A DNA stretch of 64,000 bases from Massariosphaeria phaeospora (taxonomy: Eukaryota > Ascomycota > Dothideomycetes > Pleosporales): positions 1 through 64,000 of the forward strand of contig JAADJZ010000026.1 in the NCBI GenBank assembly GCA_011032825.1, read 5' to 3'. The notes under the pieces are model-generated. The model did no database searches. It was not told where the DNA came from and saw only the letters and a program-made list of their open reading frames with translations. Shown one piece after another: positions 43,005-54,813 of this stretch. Positions within the stretch are counted from its first letter, which is position 1; the number at the start of each line of letters is the position of its first letter. A program made the position numbers and the translations under genes.

Positions 43005-44339
43005 CTATCTCCTGCTCAGCCTCTGGTCCATGGCCCGGCTGATCTCCTGCTGCACGTGGCCGGCGCCCTGCTCCACCTGCGCAAGCTTGCCCTCCAGCTC
43101 GGCGATCTTCCTGCCCGCTGGTGACGCCGAGTCAGGGTGCGAGTCGGCGTGCGAGGCCCGCGAGGCCACCTTCGCCTGCGCCGCATTCACGTTGCCGTAC
43201 ACCGCCATCGCGCTCGCAATCATGCCGCTGATGTCGCCGACGTTGCCCGGCACGATAATGCTGGTGCCCTCCTTGGCCAGGTTCGCAAACGCGTCGACGT
43301 ACTTGTCGGCCACGGTCAGCGAGATGGCGTTCTGCGCGGCCTCTTTGCCCTGGGCGATGGAGCGCGAGACGGCGTCGATGCCGGTGGCCGTGGCCTGGGC
43401 CTTGAGCATGATGGCCTCGGCTTCTCCGTTGGCCATGTTGATCTGCTCGGCGCGCAGGGCCTCGGAGGCGAGGATGACGCTCTGCTTCTTGCCCTCGGCG
43501 ATGTTGATGGCCGACTGGCGCTGGCCCTCGGACTCGAGGATCTCGGCGCGCTTGGAGCGCTCGGCCGTGACCTGGCGGTGCATGGCCTCGACGACAGGGT
43601 CGGGCGCGTGGATGTCGCGGATCTCGTAGCGCAGGCACGTGACGCCCCAGTCCTGGGCGGCCTCGTTGATGGCGGCCGTGATGTTCTGGTTGAGGTTGGC
43701 GCGCTCCTTGAGCACGTGGTCGAGGGTGAGCTGGCCGATCTCGGAGCGCATCGTCGTCTGGGCGAGCTGCGAGATGGCGTACTCGGCGTCCTCGACGCCG
43801 TAGCTGCCGAGCGTCAGTCGTCTGTCATAGGTAGGTGCAGCTGCCTGTTTGGCTCGAGAGACTCACCTCGCCTTGTACGCATCAAACACGCGCGTGTACA
43901 GCACGCCGTCCAGCTCCAGCGTCACGTTGTCGGCCGTGATGGCGCTCTGGCTGGGGATCTCCAGCGCCGCCTCCTTGAGGCTCTTGACGTAGGCGATGCG
44001 GTCGAGGAAGGGAATCAGCACGGCGAGCCCCGGCTGCAGGATGCGGTGGAAGCGGCCCATGCGCTCGACCAGCCAGGCTGTCTGCTGCGGCACGAAGCGG
44101 ATGATGGTGTTGGCCGGCGTGCGGCGGGCGGAGCTGAAGTACGCCGGCTGGCCGCTGGGCTGGCTGCCCGAGGCAGAGGCCGCCTGCGAGTTGAGCTGGG
44201 AGAAGGCGCGCGATCGGGGGGTGCTGAGGGCCACGGCGGCGGCGGCGGCGAGGGGCGATATCCGCGCCATAGGCTGCGGCCGTGAGCATCGGAGCAGGCT
44301 GGCGCCCGTCGAGGCAGCCAGGCGGGTGCACGACGCCAT
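43005..44339 (-). CDS. Mitochondrial stomatin-like protein 2 family (423 aa)
   Basis: Exon 1 is 44339-43867 and exon 2 is 43803-43005; the 63-nt intron splits a Ser codon inside the conserved KASYGVEDAEYAI. The N-terminal ~75 residues are Arg/Ser/Ala-rich without acidic residues, a good mitochondrial presequence. The SPFH/Band 7 domain follows (NTIIRFVPQQTAWLVERMG, LIPFLDRIAYVKSLKE, RSEIGQLTLDHVL). Next come a long Ala/Glu helix and the C-terminal stomatin-like region (GNVGDISGMIASAMAVYG). The family organises inner-membrane cardiolipin-rich domains and respiratory complexes. A frame extending to 44429 exists, but the ATG at 44339 gives the best targeting peptide. Confidence 0.9.
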
Positions 44340-44732
44340 GGTGAGAGGGGGCGGGGACAAACGGGGGCAGACGTGACGCGGACGGTTTGCAGTCGAGCTG
44401 ATCGGAATCGTGAAGACAGCTCTAGTCAAAAGTTCCGACGCCGGCGGTTCTTTCCGCCGCGCCGTGCTGACCTAAGGCTGTCGTTTCTGATCACTCCTCC
44501 CCGCTCTCGTCTCGTTCACCGTCACCTTCCACCATCACCCCCACTTCCATGCCTCGATGTGTGGCGCGCTCCCCGGTCATTCAACCCTCAGCACGCATCG
44601 CGAGCATGGCGTTATCTCATCGAGTCGCATCCACAGTCCTTCCAGCTCGATCGCCTCCCGCAACCCCGAAATCACCCGTTCGCACAGCGCCGACAACTCG
44701 TGCGGAATGGTGTAATGCTGCCGCGCCTCCAT

Positions 44733-45704
44733 CTACAACTGTGCAGAGTGGTAGGATTTTGCCTTTGCTCTCATCGAGGCCCGCAGGTATGCCCCGGCGT
44801 GCCAGTACACGGTCCACGTCACATCCTTGTTCGACTCTGACTCCTGTGCCTGACCCATCTGCCGCTCAATCTCCGCGTTGATGTCTATGTCAGATGTCTC
44901 TGCCTCTTGGTGCCGGCAGCAGCACCCCCAGTAATAGCCGCGGCCTACGTAACAACGCAAACGGAACCGGGACCAAAATAGGTTGAAATCCGTCTGTGTG
45001 ATGCGCCCGGTGTGCTTGTGCGTGTATATCTCGCTTGCCGCCTCGCCGAGCTCTGTTCTGGCCATCTCGTCAACGAAACCTGGATCCATCAAGTGTGGCA
45101 GCATCCTGCTGCATGTCTCGTGGTCCCAACAGGCGTCCCGGCCGTCGCCAAACCGCACTTGATGCGCCATAGCATGCACCATGGTTATATGGCAGTCTTC
45201 TAGCAAGTAACTGTACACCATGTCCCTCAATTCACGGGGGAGTCTAGTGCTCATCATTGTGGTGAGCTGCAGACAAGACGAAGGGGCGTAATCCTGGATA
45301 GTAGCCTCCACCACTTTGTTCATCGACCTCAAGCTTCTGATGCGCGTCAGCGGGACGAGACGAAGATAGTAGATCGATCACATACCGTTCACGAACATGC
45401 AAACTCCACTGTGTGTCCTCCAGGTCCTTGACCAGTTTCTTCCTCTTCTCAATCAACATAGCTAATGATTCTGGGTCGGACATTTGCTTGGTCTTGTGGA
45501 ACTGTCTGTCGACTGCGCGGATCTTCTTTTTCCATTCCTCATCCCTACGTCCGTGTTAGTACTATTGTTCATCGGTGGATAAAGACTAAGAACTAACTCT
45601 GCAGAAAGTGAGGCGCGCTCTCTCATCATCTGCGTTCTCCACGGCAATACGTGCTGCATTGCGAATCCCCCGAGCTCCGACATTTCTCTTTCATTTGGCG
45701 CCAT
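44733..45704 (-). CDS. LPRELRD (F-box-like) protein, possibly truncated by a stop (289 aa)
   Basis: Exons are 45704-45598, 45544-45386 and 45336-44733; introns of 53 and 49 nt keep phase. The N-terminus is a charged helix pair (DEEWKKKIRAVDRQFHKTKQ, IEKRKKLVKDLEDTQW). The centre has RLPRELRDMVYSYL, the short F-box-like motif common in expanded families of filamentous fungi. The C-terminal part is Cys/Trp/Arg-rich. The frame ends at TAG 44733-44735, but the same frame then continues open for 51 protein-like codons (MEARQHYTIPHELSALCERV and on) to a TGA at 44577. The gene may therefore have been longer. It is related to the genes at 46363 and 51058. Confidence 0.68.
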
Positions 45705-46362
45705 GACTGAGTATTCGCTTTCGGTGTTGTCTGGTTGAAGTCGATGAAGCGCAGTAACTGTGCGGGCAGGCTCCCTAGATAAACTTCGGAAGACCCAACA
45801 TGGGAGTCACCCATAGTACAGCTTTCTGAGTCATATTCTACCTGTCGCGCGAGATAAAAGCTCTCTGCAATTTTTACGATGAACTTCATTGGTTCTCAGC
45901 AGCTAAGTAGGTGATTCGTTTTTGTGGAGCGCGCTGACAGAACCATGGTTCGGTCAAGATGACTCCTACAGATTATTCTGCTCACGTCACTGGATCGCGG
46001 ACACTTTCATATTTGCAAATCGAACGACTGACTGCGGGATACCTCCCTGAGGTATTGTTTGGCTGACGATTCATCGCATGTCGACGAGGGAAGGTGTTTT
46101 TTCAAGAGCATTAAAGGTTATACGCTATCTTCCGTAAGAATCGAGGTCTAACGTTGTACCGAATCAATAGTTTTCCCTATCGCAAAGTACTACTACGTAC
46201 GTTCAGGCTTCTTGAATATCGTCTAGCCTCTACCCGCCCCTTTCTTCCGTCACGCTATACACCCCACACAAGGATCAGAGCCAGATATCAACCAAATCAA
46301 TCCGTTTCCTTCTTTCAAAAACACTACTACGTACTGCAGGCTTCTTGGCCATCACCCAGCCT
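45705..46362. other. Intergenic with one copy of a dispersed repeat
   Basis: No gene was recognised. The stretch 45916-45970 resembles 25361-25425. CTACTACGTAC occurs twice, near 46190 and 46325, each followed by a similar GGCTTCTTG segment, which suggests a small local duplication. Confidence 0.4.
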
Positions 46363-47409
46363 CTACTCGTCTCCTTCCTCCATCGGAACCCGATACAGAT
46401 CTCGCATGATAGTCTTCCAGGTCGGCATTTTTCTCTGAATCTCCGCTTCCGTCTGAGACCTGACCAGACCGCATTGCACCAACCAACAAGCTGTTCCGTC
46501 GGCTCCCGTCCTTCTCAACGTACTCATCCATTCCTCGAATGTCCACTCGAAGGCCTCGCTGTCAAGCTCGAAAACAATCTCTTGATAGTTGTTCTGGTAG
46601 TAGAACACCAGATCAAAGCCCTTCTCTTTCAGACCGAGGAAAGCCGGGCTGACAATCTTCAGCATGTGGCTGAGAACCGGTATCTGCCAGTCCCTTGTCC
46701 CGTCGGCGTCGAAGTGGAAAACGATGTCTCGGCGCCGCTCAAAGGGTATATGTAGCAGGGCCTCCATGCCGCTTTCCATCTCCTGCAGCACCTCGTCCTT
46801 TATCCCATTCCACCTCACTTCCGGTTCGTCCTTGCAACCATCAATCCAGATGAACAGATCGGCGGTCCGCATCACCTCTTCGCGCGTAATCCCAACCCGA
46901 AACACATCGCCTTGCACGACCTCCCGTGGACATTGACCTCGCAGCCCATCTCCGCAACCGCCGCCTTCGCTTGCTCCAAAGTCTCGGCGACGAATCGGGG
47001 GTTCGCAAACTCGACGTCGACGAAGTGCGGCTTCGACGTCCGCAGGCAGTCGCACGCGCCTCGCTCTTCTTTTTCAAGATCTGCCCGCGTGCATCGGTGG
47101 GGATGCAACAGGTCCTTAAGCGCGCCTTGTCTGCCCCCGGTTCACATGTGCTGCGTTACCATATCGCGCAGCTCGCGCGGTAGGCCGAGCACGCGCGCCG
47201 TCAGTTCGCGGGTTGCGGCGCGAGTAGGCGGATACGGACTCTTCGAACTGCGCGGAGGTCCTGTGTACCGCCGCGAAGGCCTCGGGGAGAGAGGGGTTAG
47301 GGCCTGCGGCGAGTTTGAACGCTTTCTTGTGCGAGAGGTTGGTGGCGATGAGGGAGGCGCGGGCCGAGGCCGTGGTGCTGCGGAGGCGGGTCGCGTAATC
47401 GGGGTCCAT
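46363..47409 (-). pseudogene. Broken LPRELRD (F-box-like) gene
   Basis: It starts at an ATG at 47409 (MDPDYATRLRSTTASARAS), but near 47218-47224 the coding frame shifts. The next frame carries GLPRELRDMV and then a TGA at 47142-47144, then continues protein-like (FVDVEFANPRFVAETLEQA). Near 46910 it shifts again, as if one G were lost, into the frame ending at 46363 (GITREEVMRTADLFIWIDG onward, with DIVFHFDADGTRDWQIPVL). No set of GT-AG introns explains these changes. The last 180 residues are intact and look constrained, so the decay may be recent, or the lesions may be sequence errors. Confidence 0.65.
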
Positions 47410-49368
47410 GGCGGGTGGATGGTGGGTTGTGAGCCGATTTGGAATGATGGATACTAGTTTTGAGGGGTGGTCAAGTATTCGAAGGGTTTGGAAGTGTAGT
47501 GTGCGGGAGTAAAGATGCAAGAAGCAAGAAAAGTAGAGCCCGGCTGCGGATCTATATACTGCTCCCAAGCTCTATGACTCTTCGCCGCCCTTCAGCCTAG
47601 TCCGGTTCCATCCAGTAGAAAAGCTCTATGTCTAATCTGGTTCCATGGTTGAAGGGGGTTTTCAATGTGTGTGTGCGTATTGCGGTACCGAGCTGGTTGC
47701 CTAGTTAGAACCAAATAAGTTTTTGGGAAAATAGGGTGTAATAGAGTTGGTAGGATTGATTGTAGTGAAGAGTTTGGTTTTCTCGCAGTTTGTGGATCGT
47801 GGGTTTTGGTTTGGGTAACTATAGATAAGTGCGCGCGTGCGGCGTGTGAGTAGGTATCATCATATCGCGCCCCAGCGACCTAGGATTGGAAGATTCTCGC
47901 GAGGTCTTTGCAAAGAGCTTAATTTATGCTGAGCGGAGCGGAGTAGCTGGTTCGTTTTGCGGGGCGCGCTTCTGGAACTGCGACTGTGTGTGCATCTTTC
48001 TGGGGAGCTGTAGGTGGCATCGGAGTTAAGCACGTACAAAATGCATATATCGCTCATTGGGTTTCTATCTAGACTTGTGAGTGTTATTAGGTAAGAATAG
48101 ATGGAACTGGTATGGGTGAGGTTTTTACGAATCATTCTGAGAGTCTTAAATGTTTTGTTTTGCAGAGTGGGAGCAAAGAGGCTAAGATCGGATAGGATTT
48201 GTAAGTCGTTATGTTCGTGGATCTAGATTGTTAGAGCGGGAGCTATATATAGAGTAGCTAAGGACTAGGCTGTTAGGTAGAATATGGCCGTTGGTTGCTG
48301 CTGGGTGTTATTATGATCACGTGTTTGAATTAGTGCTCCTTCATCCATCTTCTGTGCAGTTTGAATCGCACATCTGTGTACTCGCTTCAGAAACTCGGCT
48401 CCACTGTCTTTAAATACAAGGTAGAAAGAGCACAAAGTTGGTAACTTATTTTCCTGTACCTTAAGATGCATTTTCATGAGGATCAGGATAAGGAAGGTTT
48501 ATGATCATACACGTGCTGCTATCACGTGCTCTTCACCTTAGGTACCGCGGTCCACGGGCACAGCGCACTGCCCGCACCCAGAACTCCGCGTATTCAGCGC
48601 ATGCAAACCAGAACACACATTGAATCTAGCTGGAAAATACAAGGATCCAAGTCTGTGCGACTCTAGACGTTCATTTAGCATTGGGCGTCCGGTCAATCAA
48701 TTCTCCCGCCACACCTAAAAAGTCTCCGAGAAGTCCATAAGTCTCCGGCCGCGTCTCTAACATCACCCCGCCTCGAACCAATCACCATCCTCAGCCTCCG
48801 TACAACTCAGCTACTACACCCTGACGCCGGTATCACGGCTGTAAACAATGGCCTTTGCGACCCCAATACATTCTACTAAGCTCGGATTTTTTCTCATTCG
48901 ACCGAACGGCGGACGGGCCACGGACCAGCTGTACCGCCCGCCCCGATGTCCCCTCCCCAAATCTTACAAATCAAGCACTCCACGCTACGATTAACAATCA
49001 CATCTCCCTAGTTTTTCACCAAAATCATGCTAGCGTAACAGGAAGTGCACAAGACGGGTATAGGTCTGTGGTGATTCAAGCTACATGCGTCCTCTAGTTT
49101 GCGCAAGTGCGCGGTGCGGATTTGCGGAGTTGCGGATTTGGCAAGGTGGTTTTGATAGGGGCCGTTAGCGGAAGATTCGGTCATGTTTCAATTTTGGGTA
49201 GTAGGGTGATGCAAAAGTATAAAGACGTGGTGAGGCCCAGGGACTTCGAACGTGGCATAACCTCAGAAACCTCGAACGATCTCGCTTCCAAACGACGCTT
49301 TTTCTTCTCCCAACAGTCTAGAGGTACTGCTCGCGACTCGCTGCTCAACTACACCACCTACAACCGCC
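47410..49368. other. Intergenic, no gene recognised
   Basis: This ~2-kb interval has only short ORFs. 47950-47985 weakly resembles the dispersed repeat. Its last 100 bp hold the leader of the Old Yellow Enzyme gene. Confidence 0.5.
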
Positions 49369-50766
49369 ATGGTCCGCCCCGATGAAGTCCCAGGGGTCCC
49401 CAACCTGCCCTACTTCACCCCGAAGCATCAGCTCAACCCCGGCACGCCCATGCCCGGCACCGAAAAGCCCATCCCGACTATCTTCAAGCCGCTCCAAATC
49501 CGCGGCGTCACCATGCGCAACCGCATCACCGTGTCCCCTATGTGCCAGTACAGCAGCGCAAACTTCGGGCCGACGGTGGGGGCGCTCACTGACTGGCACG
49601 TCGCCACTCTGGGCCACTACGCCATAAAAGGCGCGGGCCTGGTCTTTATCGAAGCCACGGGCGTGCAAGCCAACGGCCGCATCAGCGTCAACTGCCCAGG
49701 CCTATGGTCCGACGCGCAGATCCCCGCGGTGCGCCGCGTCGCCGATTTCGTCAAGAGCCAGGGCGCGCTGTGCGGCATCCAGCTCGGGCACGCAGGCCTC
49801 AAAGCCAGCTCAACGGCTATCTGGCTCGCGCTGCGCAACTCCGCGGGCAGGCGGTTCAATCAGCGCGCGGGGCCTGAGGTCGGCGGCTGGCCAGAGGATG
49901 TAGTGGGCCCCATGGGCGGCGAGGAGTGGACGTGGGATGGTCTGAAGAGCACGGATCCCGAGGCCGGTTACTGGGCGCCGCGTGCCCTCAGCGAGGCCGA
50001 CATCAAGCAGTTCACCGAGGACTTCGGGAAAGCGGCATTCCGCGCGGTGCAGGCTGGCGTGGACCTCATCGAAATCCACGGCGCGCACGGCTATTTGATC
50101 GGCCAGTTTCTCTCGCCGGTGTCGAATCAGCGGACAGACAAGTACGGCGGGTCGTTCGAGAACCGAACGAGACTGCTCGTCGAAGTCATCCACGCGATCC
50201 GCAGCAACATCCCCGAGACGATGCCGCTGTTCCTGCGCATCAGCGGGTCCGAGTGGCTCGAAGACACCGAAGTAGGCCGCAAATACGGCAGCTGGACCAT
50301 TGACGACTCGATCGCGCTCGCGAAGCTGCTGCCGGGCCTCGGCGTCGACCTCATCGACGTGAGCAGCGGCGGCGGCCACCCGTCGCAGAAAATCGACCCC
50401 TTCGGCGCGGGCGGCTACCAGAACGCCATGAGCGCCAAGATCCGCGCGGCGGTCAAGAAGGACAACGTCAAGCTGCTCGTTGGCGCCGTCGGCTTGATCA
50501 CTGAGGCCGAGCAGGCGCGCGACATCATCGACGGCAAGCATGTGAAGCAAGCAAACAGCGGCACGGACGGCGGCGAAATCGTAAAGGAAGCCCAGGCTAT
50601 CGTCAAGATGACTGAGCAGGACAAGGACGCTGATCCCATGGCCGATGTCGTCTTTATTGCGCGGCAGTTCCTGCGTGAGCCTGAGTGGGTGCTCAAGGTG
50701 GCGCAGGAGTTGGGCGTGCCCGTCGCGTACCCGACGCAGTTCTCGTTTGTGCAGCCTAGGCCTTAG
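49369..50766 (+). CDS. Old Yellow Enzyme family NADH:flavin oxidoreductase (465 aa)
   Basis: This single-exon TIM-barrel flavoprotein resembles the YqjM-like (class III) branch. IFKPLQIRGVTMRNR leads to SPMCQYS near residue 55, with the FMN-modulating Cys. Then come LTDWHVATLGHYA, IQLGHAG, the substrate His pair in HGAHGYL near 237, SPVSNQRTDKYGGSFENR, and phosphate-binding strands near the end (VGAVGLI, FIARQFLREP). It would use NAD(P)H to reduce activated C=C bonds; the physiological substrate is unknown. An insert of about 25 residues (KQANSGTDGGEIVKEAQ region) lies before the last conserved motif. No signal or targeting peptide is seen. Confidence 0.9.
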   Translation: MVRPDEVPGVPNLPYFTPKHQLNPGTPMPGTEKPIPTIFKPLQIRGVTMRNRITVSPMCQYSSANFGPTVGALTDWHVATLGHYAIKGAGLVFIEATGVQANGRISVNCPGLWSDAQIPAVRRVADFVKSQGALCGIQLGHAGLKASSTAIWLALRNSAGRRFNQRAGPEVGGWPEDVVGPMGGEEWTWDGLKSTDPEAGYWAPRALSEADIKQFTEDFGKAAFRAVQAGVDLIEIHGAHGYLIGQFLSPVSNQRTDKYGGSFENRTRLLVEVIHAIRSNIPETMPLFLRISGSEWLEDTEVGRKYGSWTIDDSIALAKLLPGLGVDLIDVSSGGGHPSQKIDPFGAGGYQNAMSAKIRAAVKKDNVKLLVGAVGLITEAEQARDIIDGKHVKQANSGTDGGEIVKEAQAIVKMTEQDKDADPMADVVFIARQFLREPEWVLKVAQELGVPVAYPTQFSFVQPRP

Positions 50767-51057
50767 TGAAGAGGGGTGATTTGACCTGCTTGGTGGTAGC
50801 GCATCCGTGGCTGGAGTCTTGTGGCGATGGGTGACTTGAAGCGATAGAGGCGCCTTGAATGAAATAGACGGACAGAATGTGTTAGAATCAAATAGATCTC
50901 GTCCTGCTTGATGGAGCTTGTGCGTTAGATCACCGTGTTGGTTCTGCGAGTGGGAGATGACACTTTGTCGAAGGGGATTGTAGCTGATCCTCTGTACAGT
51001 ACTCTTACACAGGAACTAGACGAATATGCGCAGGACGAATGCCGTCAGATTACCACA

Positions 51058-51975
51058 ATGCTCGAGTCCAAGCTACCGCGGGAGCTTCGCGATATGATCT
51101 ACAAACACCTCTGCGTCAGCGATGGACCCATTAAAGTTGACATTCCGGATGAGAATAAAGGCGCTGGTAGTGTCGCGACGCCACAAATGCAAGCGGACAG
51201 CCATTTTCTCAATCCCCAATTTATGGGGGTTCAATTGGCCCAAGAGGCTGCGGAAGTCTACTACTCCAGTAACACCTTCAAGCTGTATCACGACGCTCAT
51301 GTGGGCACTTTTCTCCGAAACGCGCCGTTCATTCCGGATCTGGCACCCTTCAAGTATGTTCGAGATCTCGAAGTCCGTATTTGCTTTGAAAGCCTTGTAG
51401 CCGATCACGATCAAGCTCTCAAGCATCGCCTATCTCAACTGCACGACGAACTTCGATTTTCTTTGGGCCAAGTCGAAAAAAAGGCACAGCTAAGAGTGAC
51501 TTTCGTACTGGTCCCGTTCAATGACGCATGGAATTGGGACGACCACACTGTGGATTTGACCATCTATGGAGAGGCAATGTATTTCAACGTACTCGAGGCT
51601 ATCAGGGTTGTGGTTTACGATTTGATACCTGTTTGTGGTCAAGTAAGAGTTCTGGAATCCATTGTAAGAAGGCGTCGTGATCGCACGAACGAGTATTTTC
51701 CGCTTACCGCGGAGGAATGGAAAGAAATACGTCCCTCATTTTCTGAGAGGCCAAAATTTGTAGATTCGTCATCTACACACAGTATTGCGGCCATTGACCC
51801 GTTAGAGGAAGAGACAGTTCGTTTTCTTTTTGAGGAACGGTGGGGGAAAAGGTATTTCCTTAGAGGGGATTACCCTGGACCTTGGCCTGATGACAATGAT
51901 GATGAGTACGAGGAAGAGGAAGATGAGAGTGAGGATGACGACGATGACGACGACGTGGACATAGGCGAGGGTTAA
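51058..51975 (+). CDS. LPRELRD (F-box-like) protein with acidic tail
   Basis: The first ATG in frame is 51058 (MLESKLPRELRDMIYKHLCV), giving 305 residues. The frame is open upstream to 50929 and codes a segment (TQELDEYAQDECRQITT) similar to the one before LPRELRD in the gene at 44733. An upstream exon may therefore be spliced at the TTAG near 50928. The middle has TFKLYHDAHVGTFLR and RDLEVRI segments. The C-terminus is strongly acidic (DDNDDEYEEEEDESEDDDDD). Function is unknown; F-box-like proteins may serve as ubiquitin-ligase adaptors. Confidence 0.7.
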   Translation: MLESKLPRELRDMIYKHLCVSDGPIKVDIPDENKGAGSVATPQMQADSHFLNPQFMGVQLAQEAAEVYYSSNTFKLYHDAHVGTFLRNAPFIPDLAPFKYVRDLEVRICFESLVADHDQALKHRLSQLHDELRFSLGQVEKKAQLRVTFVLVPFNDAWNWDDHTVDLTIYGEAMYFNVLEAIRVVVYDLIPVCGQVRVLESIVRRRRDRTNEYFPLTAEEWKEIRPSFSERPKFVDSSSTHSIAAIDPLEEETVRFLFEERWGKRYFLRGDYPGPWPDDNDDEYEEEEDESEDDDDDDDVDIGEG

Positions 51976-53194
51976 GATGAAGCGTCATCTCGTTTCATTG
52001 TTTAGAGGGAATTGAGAAGAAATAAATGGATGCATTGGAAGGGTCTCAACGAAAAACTGCGTCGGAGCAAAGTTGAAGCACAGGCGTTCTGACATGTAGT
52101 GCAATATGGCCGTTTCTTGTCATATTTACTGTGACTGCTATCGGGTAACTTACACCGCGAAAGTACTGAAGTGAGTCTTTGAAATGTCTGAATATAGCGA
52201 GTGCAATTACAATGCAGGTGAAAACTCTGCGCTACTTCGGGCAAGCTGGCCAGTTCAGCTTTGACGGAGGCCAGCGGCTCGGGTCGGCGCTAACAAGTTC
52301 GTACAGTAGGTGTTCCTTCTAGAATAACATGTTTAAGTTCAGGAAGAGTAATGAACATGCGCTGGTTAAGAGGTGGGGAGAGCGAACAAAGTTTGGCCAT
52401 ACATCTATGATCTTGCGATAGGACTTACCTCTGTATGGCGATGCGCTTGTAGCCATAGATGGAACGTCTCGGAAAAATAATACTAACAAGGCACCGCAGA
52501 ATCTTTATTCCATGTCCAGATGCACTCTCGCTAAACAAACGAGGCTCCCCTCGCTTTGCGAACTCCTCCGAATTATTCCGCCTCGCGACAAGACACCCCG
52601 ACCGTTGCACCCCCTCACCATGCGCGCGCCCGAAACACCATCCCGCAAACCCAGCACTCTGGCTTCCGGAAGCGAGGAAACCCATTGGCGGAACATATGC
52701 GGTCACTGACGCAACGGGTAGGAAACGAGATGAACGGCTCTCTAGCGGCCGCTAGCCGTAGATGAGCAGGACCTCGCCGCCAAGGCGCCGACCCGTCGAA
52801 ACGCACGCAGCAATTCGCCGACGTTTGTATCGTGGAGCGGGGAGCGGTTTCATGGGCCGTGGTGGCGGGCTAGAAGTCTGGAGATGGGAAGATTTTCGGA
52901 GGGCAGCGGTGGCTGTTTTTCCGCTGGTGCGCTGTCGAGCGTGGAATCGGATGGTGCCTGAGTCGTTGGAGTGCATATAGAGGGATGGGGGGACCGCTCT
53001 GCTTGGAGTTCCACGCCTCATCGAGCCTTCCATTCATTGTCTTTTTGCTTGAAGCAGTATTTTCGCTACTACCACATTCATTCTCTATACATTCACTTCA
53101 TACAATTTCCACACTCCCAAGTCCCACTTTTCTCAATCAACAACCGCCGACTTCCCGTCTTTCAATCTGATCCACCCGTCATCTATCCGCTAAC
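51976..53194. other. Intergenic, promoter of the first pectate lyase
   Basis: No gene was recognised. Just upstream of the pectate lyase are a TATA-like GCATATAGA at 52973-52981 and a CT-rich leader. Several GCGGGG/GTGGGG-type motifs of the kind bound by CreA occur near 52840-52990; this is suggestive only. Confidence 0.45.
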
Positions 53195-54038
53195 ATGAAG
53201 TTCACCATTGCCGCCGCCATCCTCGCCCTCGTGGCCCCCATCGTCGCCAGCCCAGCCGTCAGCGCCCCAAACAACGTCTTCGCCATGCACAAGCGCGCCA
53301 CGCTCCCGGTGCCCGCCTCCAAGGGCAAGGAGACGTTCAAGGCCGCCAAGGCCATCTCCGGCGTCTTCGACGGCGGCATGAAGACGTACGGCCGCGGCGT
53401 TCAGTGCACGGGCCAGGCCGAGGGCGGCGACAAGGACGCCGTCTTCATCCTCGAGAAGGGGGCTACGCTCAAGAACGCCATCATTGGCGCGGACCAGATC
53501 GAAGGTGTGCACTGCAAGGGTGCCTGCACCATTGAGAACGTGTGGTGGATTGCCGTCTGCGAGGGTACGTGCTCACTTCCCCCTTCAAAACTCTGATATG
53601 CTGTTCATTCCACCATGCTAACGCATCCCCGCAGACGCCCTCTCCCTCAAAGGCGACGGCTCCGCCACGGTCCGCGGCGGTGGCGCCCAAGGCGCCACCG
53701 ACAAAGTGATCCAGCACAACGGCGCCGGCACCGTCACCATCGACGGCTTCACAGCCGTGAACTTCGGCAAGCTGTACCGCTCATGCGGCAACTGCGCCAA
53801 CAACCCGGTGAAGCGCAGCGTCGTCATCAAGAACGTCAAGGCCTTCGACGGCAAGATCCTCGCCGGCATCAACTCGAATTTCGGCGACACGGCTACCATC
53901 ACCGGCACTTGCGCTACGGGCACTAAGACTGTGTGCCAGGAGTTCGCAGGGACGACGAAGGGCAATGAGCCGAAGTCCGGCGCGAGCGGGCCGAGCAAGA
54001 GCTGTGTTTACAAGGCGGCTGAGGTCAAGGCTTGCTAG
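53195..54038 (+). CDS. PL3 pectate lyase (257 aa)
   Basis: Exon 1 is 53195-53564 and exon 2 is 53635-54038; the 70-nt intron keeps phase and joins WWIAVCE to [10 protein letters not shown] signal peptide ([18 protein letters not shown]) is followed by a single PL3 right-handed beta-helix. Family marks are [59 protein letters not shown] and [18 protein letters not shown], with many Cys for disulfides. It cleaves de-esterified pectin by calcium-dependent beta-elimination outside the cell. A second, more diverged PL3 gene lies 7.5 kb downstream on the same strand. Confidence 0.93.
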
Positions 54039-54813
54039 ATGTGGCCGGGCTTTGCTCGAGCGTTGGATATGCTCGAGTCGCTGCCGGAGCAGTTGCGCTT
54101 GCTTGGCTGGCGAACGGGTCGGGGGCCCCAGTGCTCTAGATTCGTGGGAGTAGTCGCGTTTTGGATTCGTTTGTATATATATACGATTAGTTTATCATTT
54201 TTTGGTATGGCCGCGGTTATGGTCACGTACCGTGCTTAAAATACCACTTTGTTAACCCCCACCCAACAAATCCTACTCGCTTTTTACGTGCTATCGTAGC
54301 CTAGTCGTTCTTTCGAGGGATGGATTTGTCGCTCTAGAAGTCCTAAGCATCTCAAAGTACGCATCTTCCCCAGTTAGTGTGCAGTGAATTGCTGGCCAGA
54401 CATACCACGACCTAACTATCACCTGCAAAGGCCGAAAACATCCGAAGTGAAGCTCGTAAGCCAGTGTGCTTAAAAATACCCCCCGTATTTCCCAGCACTC
54501 CGCGCCAAGTCAAATGCTGACTACATTCGGTCCGACTAGCACAGAAACGATCCAGCCCTGACGGCCTCCGCTCTCAACATATCAGTACATTATCTGCAAC
54601 CGACTTCCAGCAGAAGCAAGGAATGATGCCGTTTTGCCTATACTATACAACATTACTCTACACTCTACAGTCTACAGCACAACATACTCGTACAATACCA
54701 GACGGCCCAGCAAATACACTCACTCTAGATAACACACATAATGGTTGGTTGAGTAGAGCGGAATTTTCATTTCCCATCCCCAAATAGGTCGGTCCAACAC
54801 CCGATTTTTGCAT
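54039..54813. other. Convergent 3' region, nothing recognised
   Basis: This interval lies between the 3' ends of the PL3 gene and TIM54. A TATATATATACG run lies near 54174-54185. No ORF with coding character. Confidence 0.5.

Noticed and set aside
43137..44285. 382-codon plus-strand ORF
   Set aside because: Antisense to the stomatin-like gene. It is Gly/Arg/Asp/Leu low-complexity, crosses that gene's intron, and has no family features.
49810..50550. 246-codon minus-strand ORF
   Set aside because: Antisense to the Old Yellow Enzyme gene, which has clear catalytic motifs.
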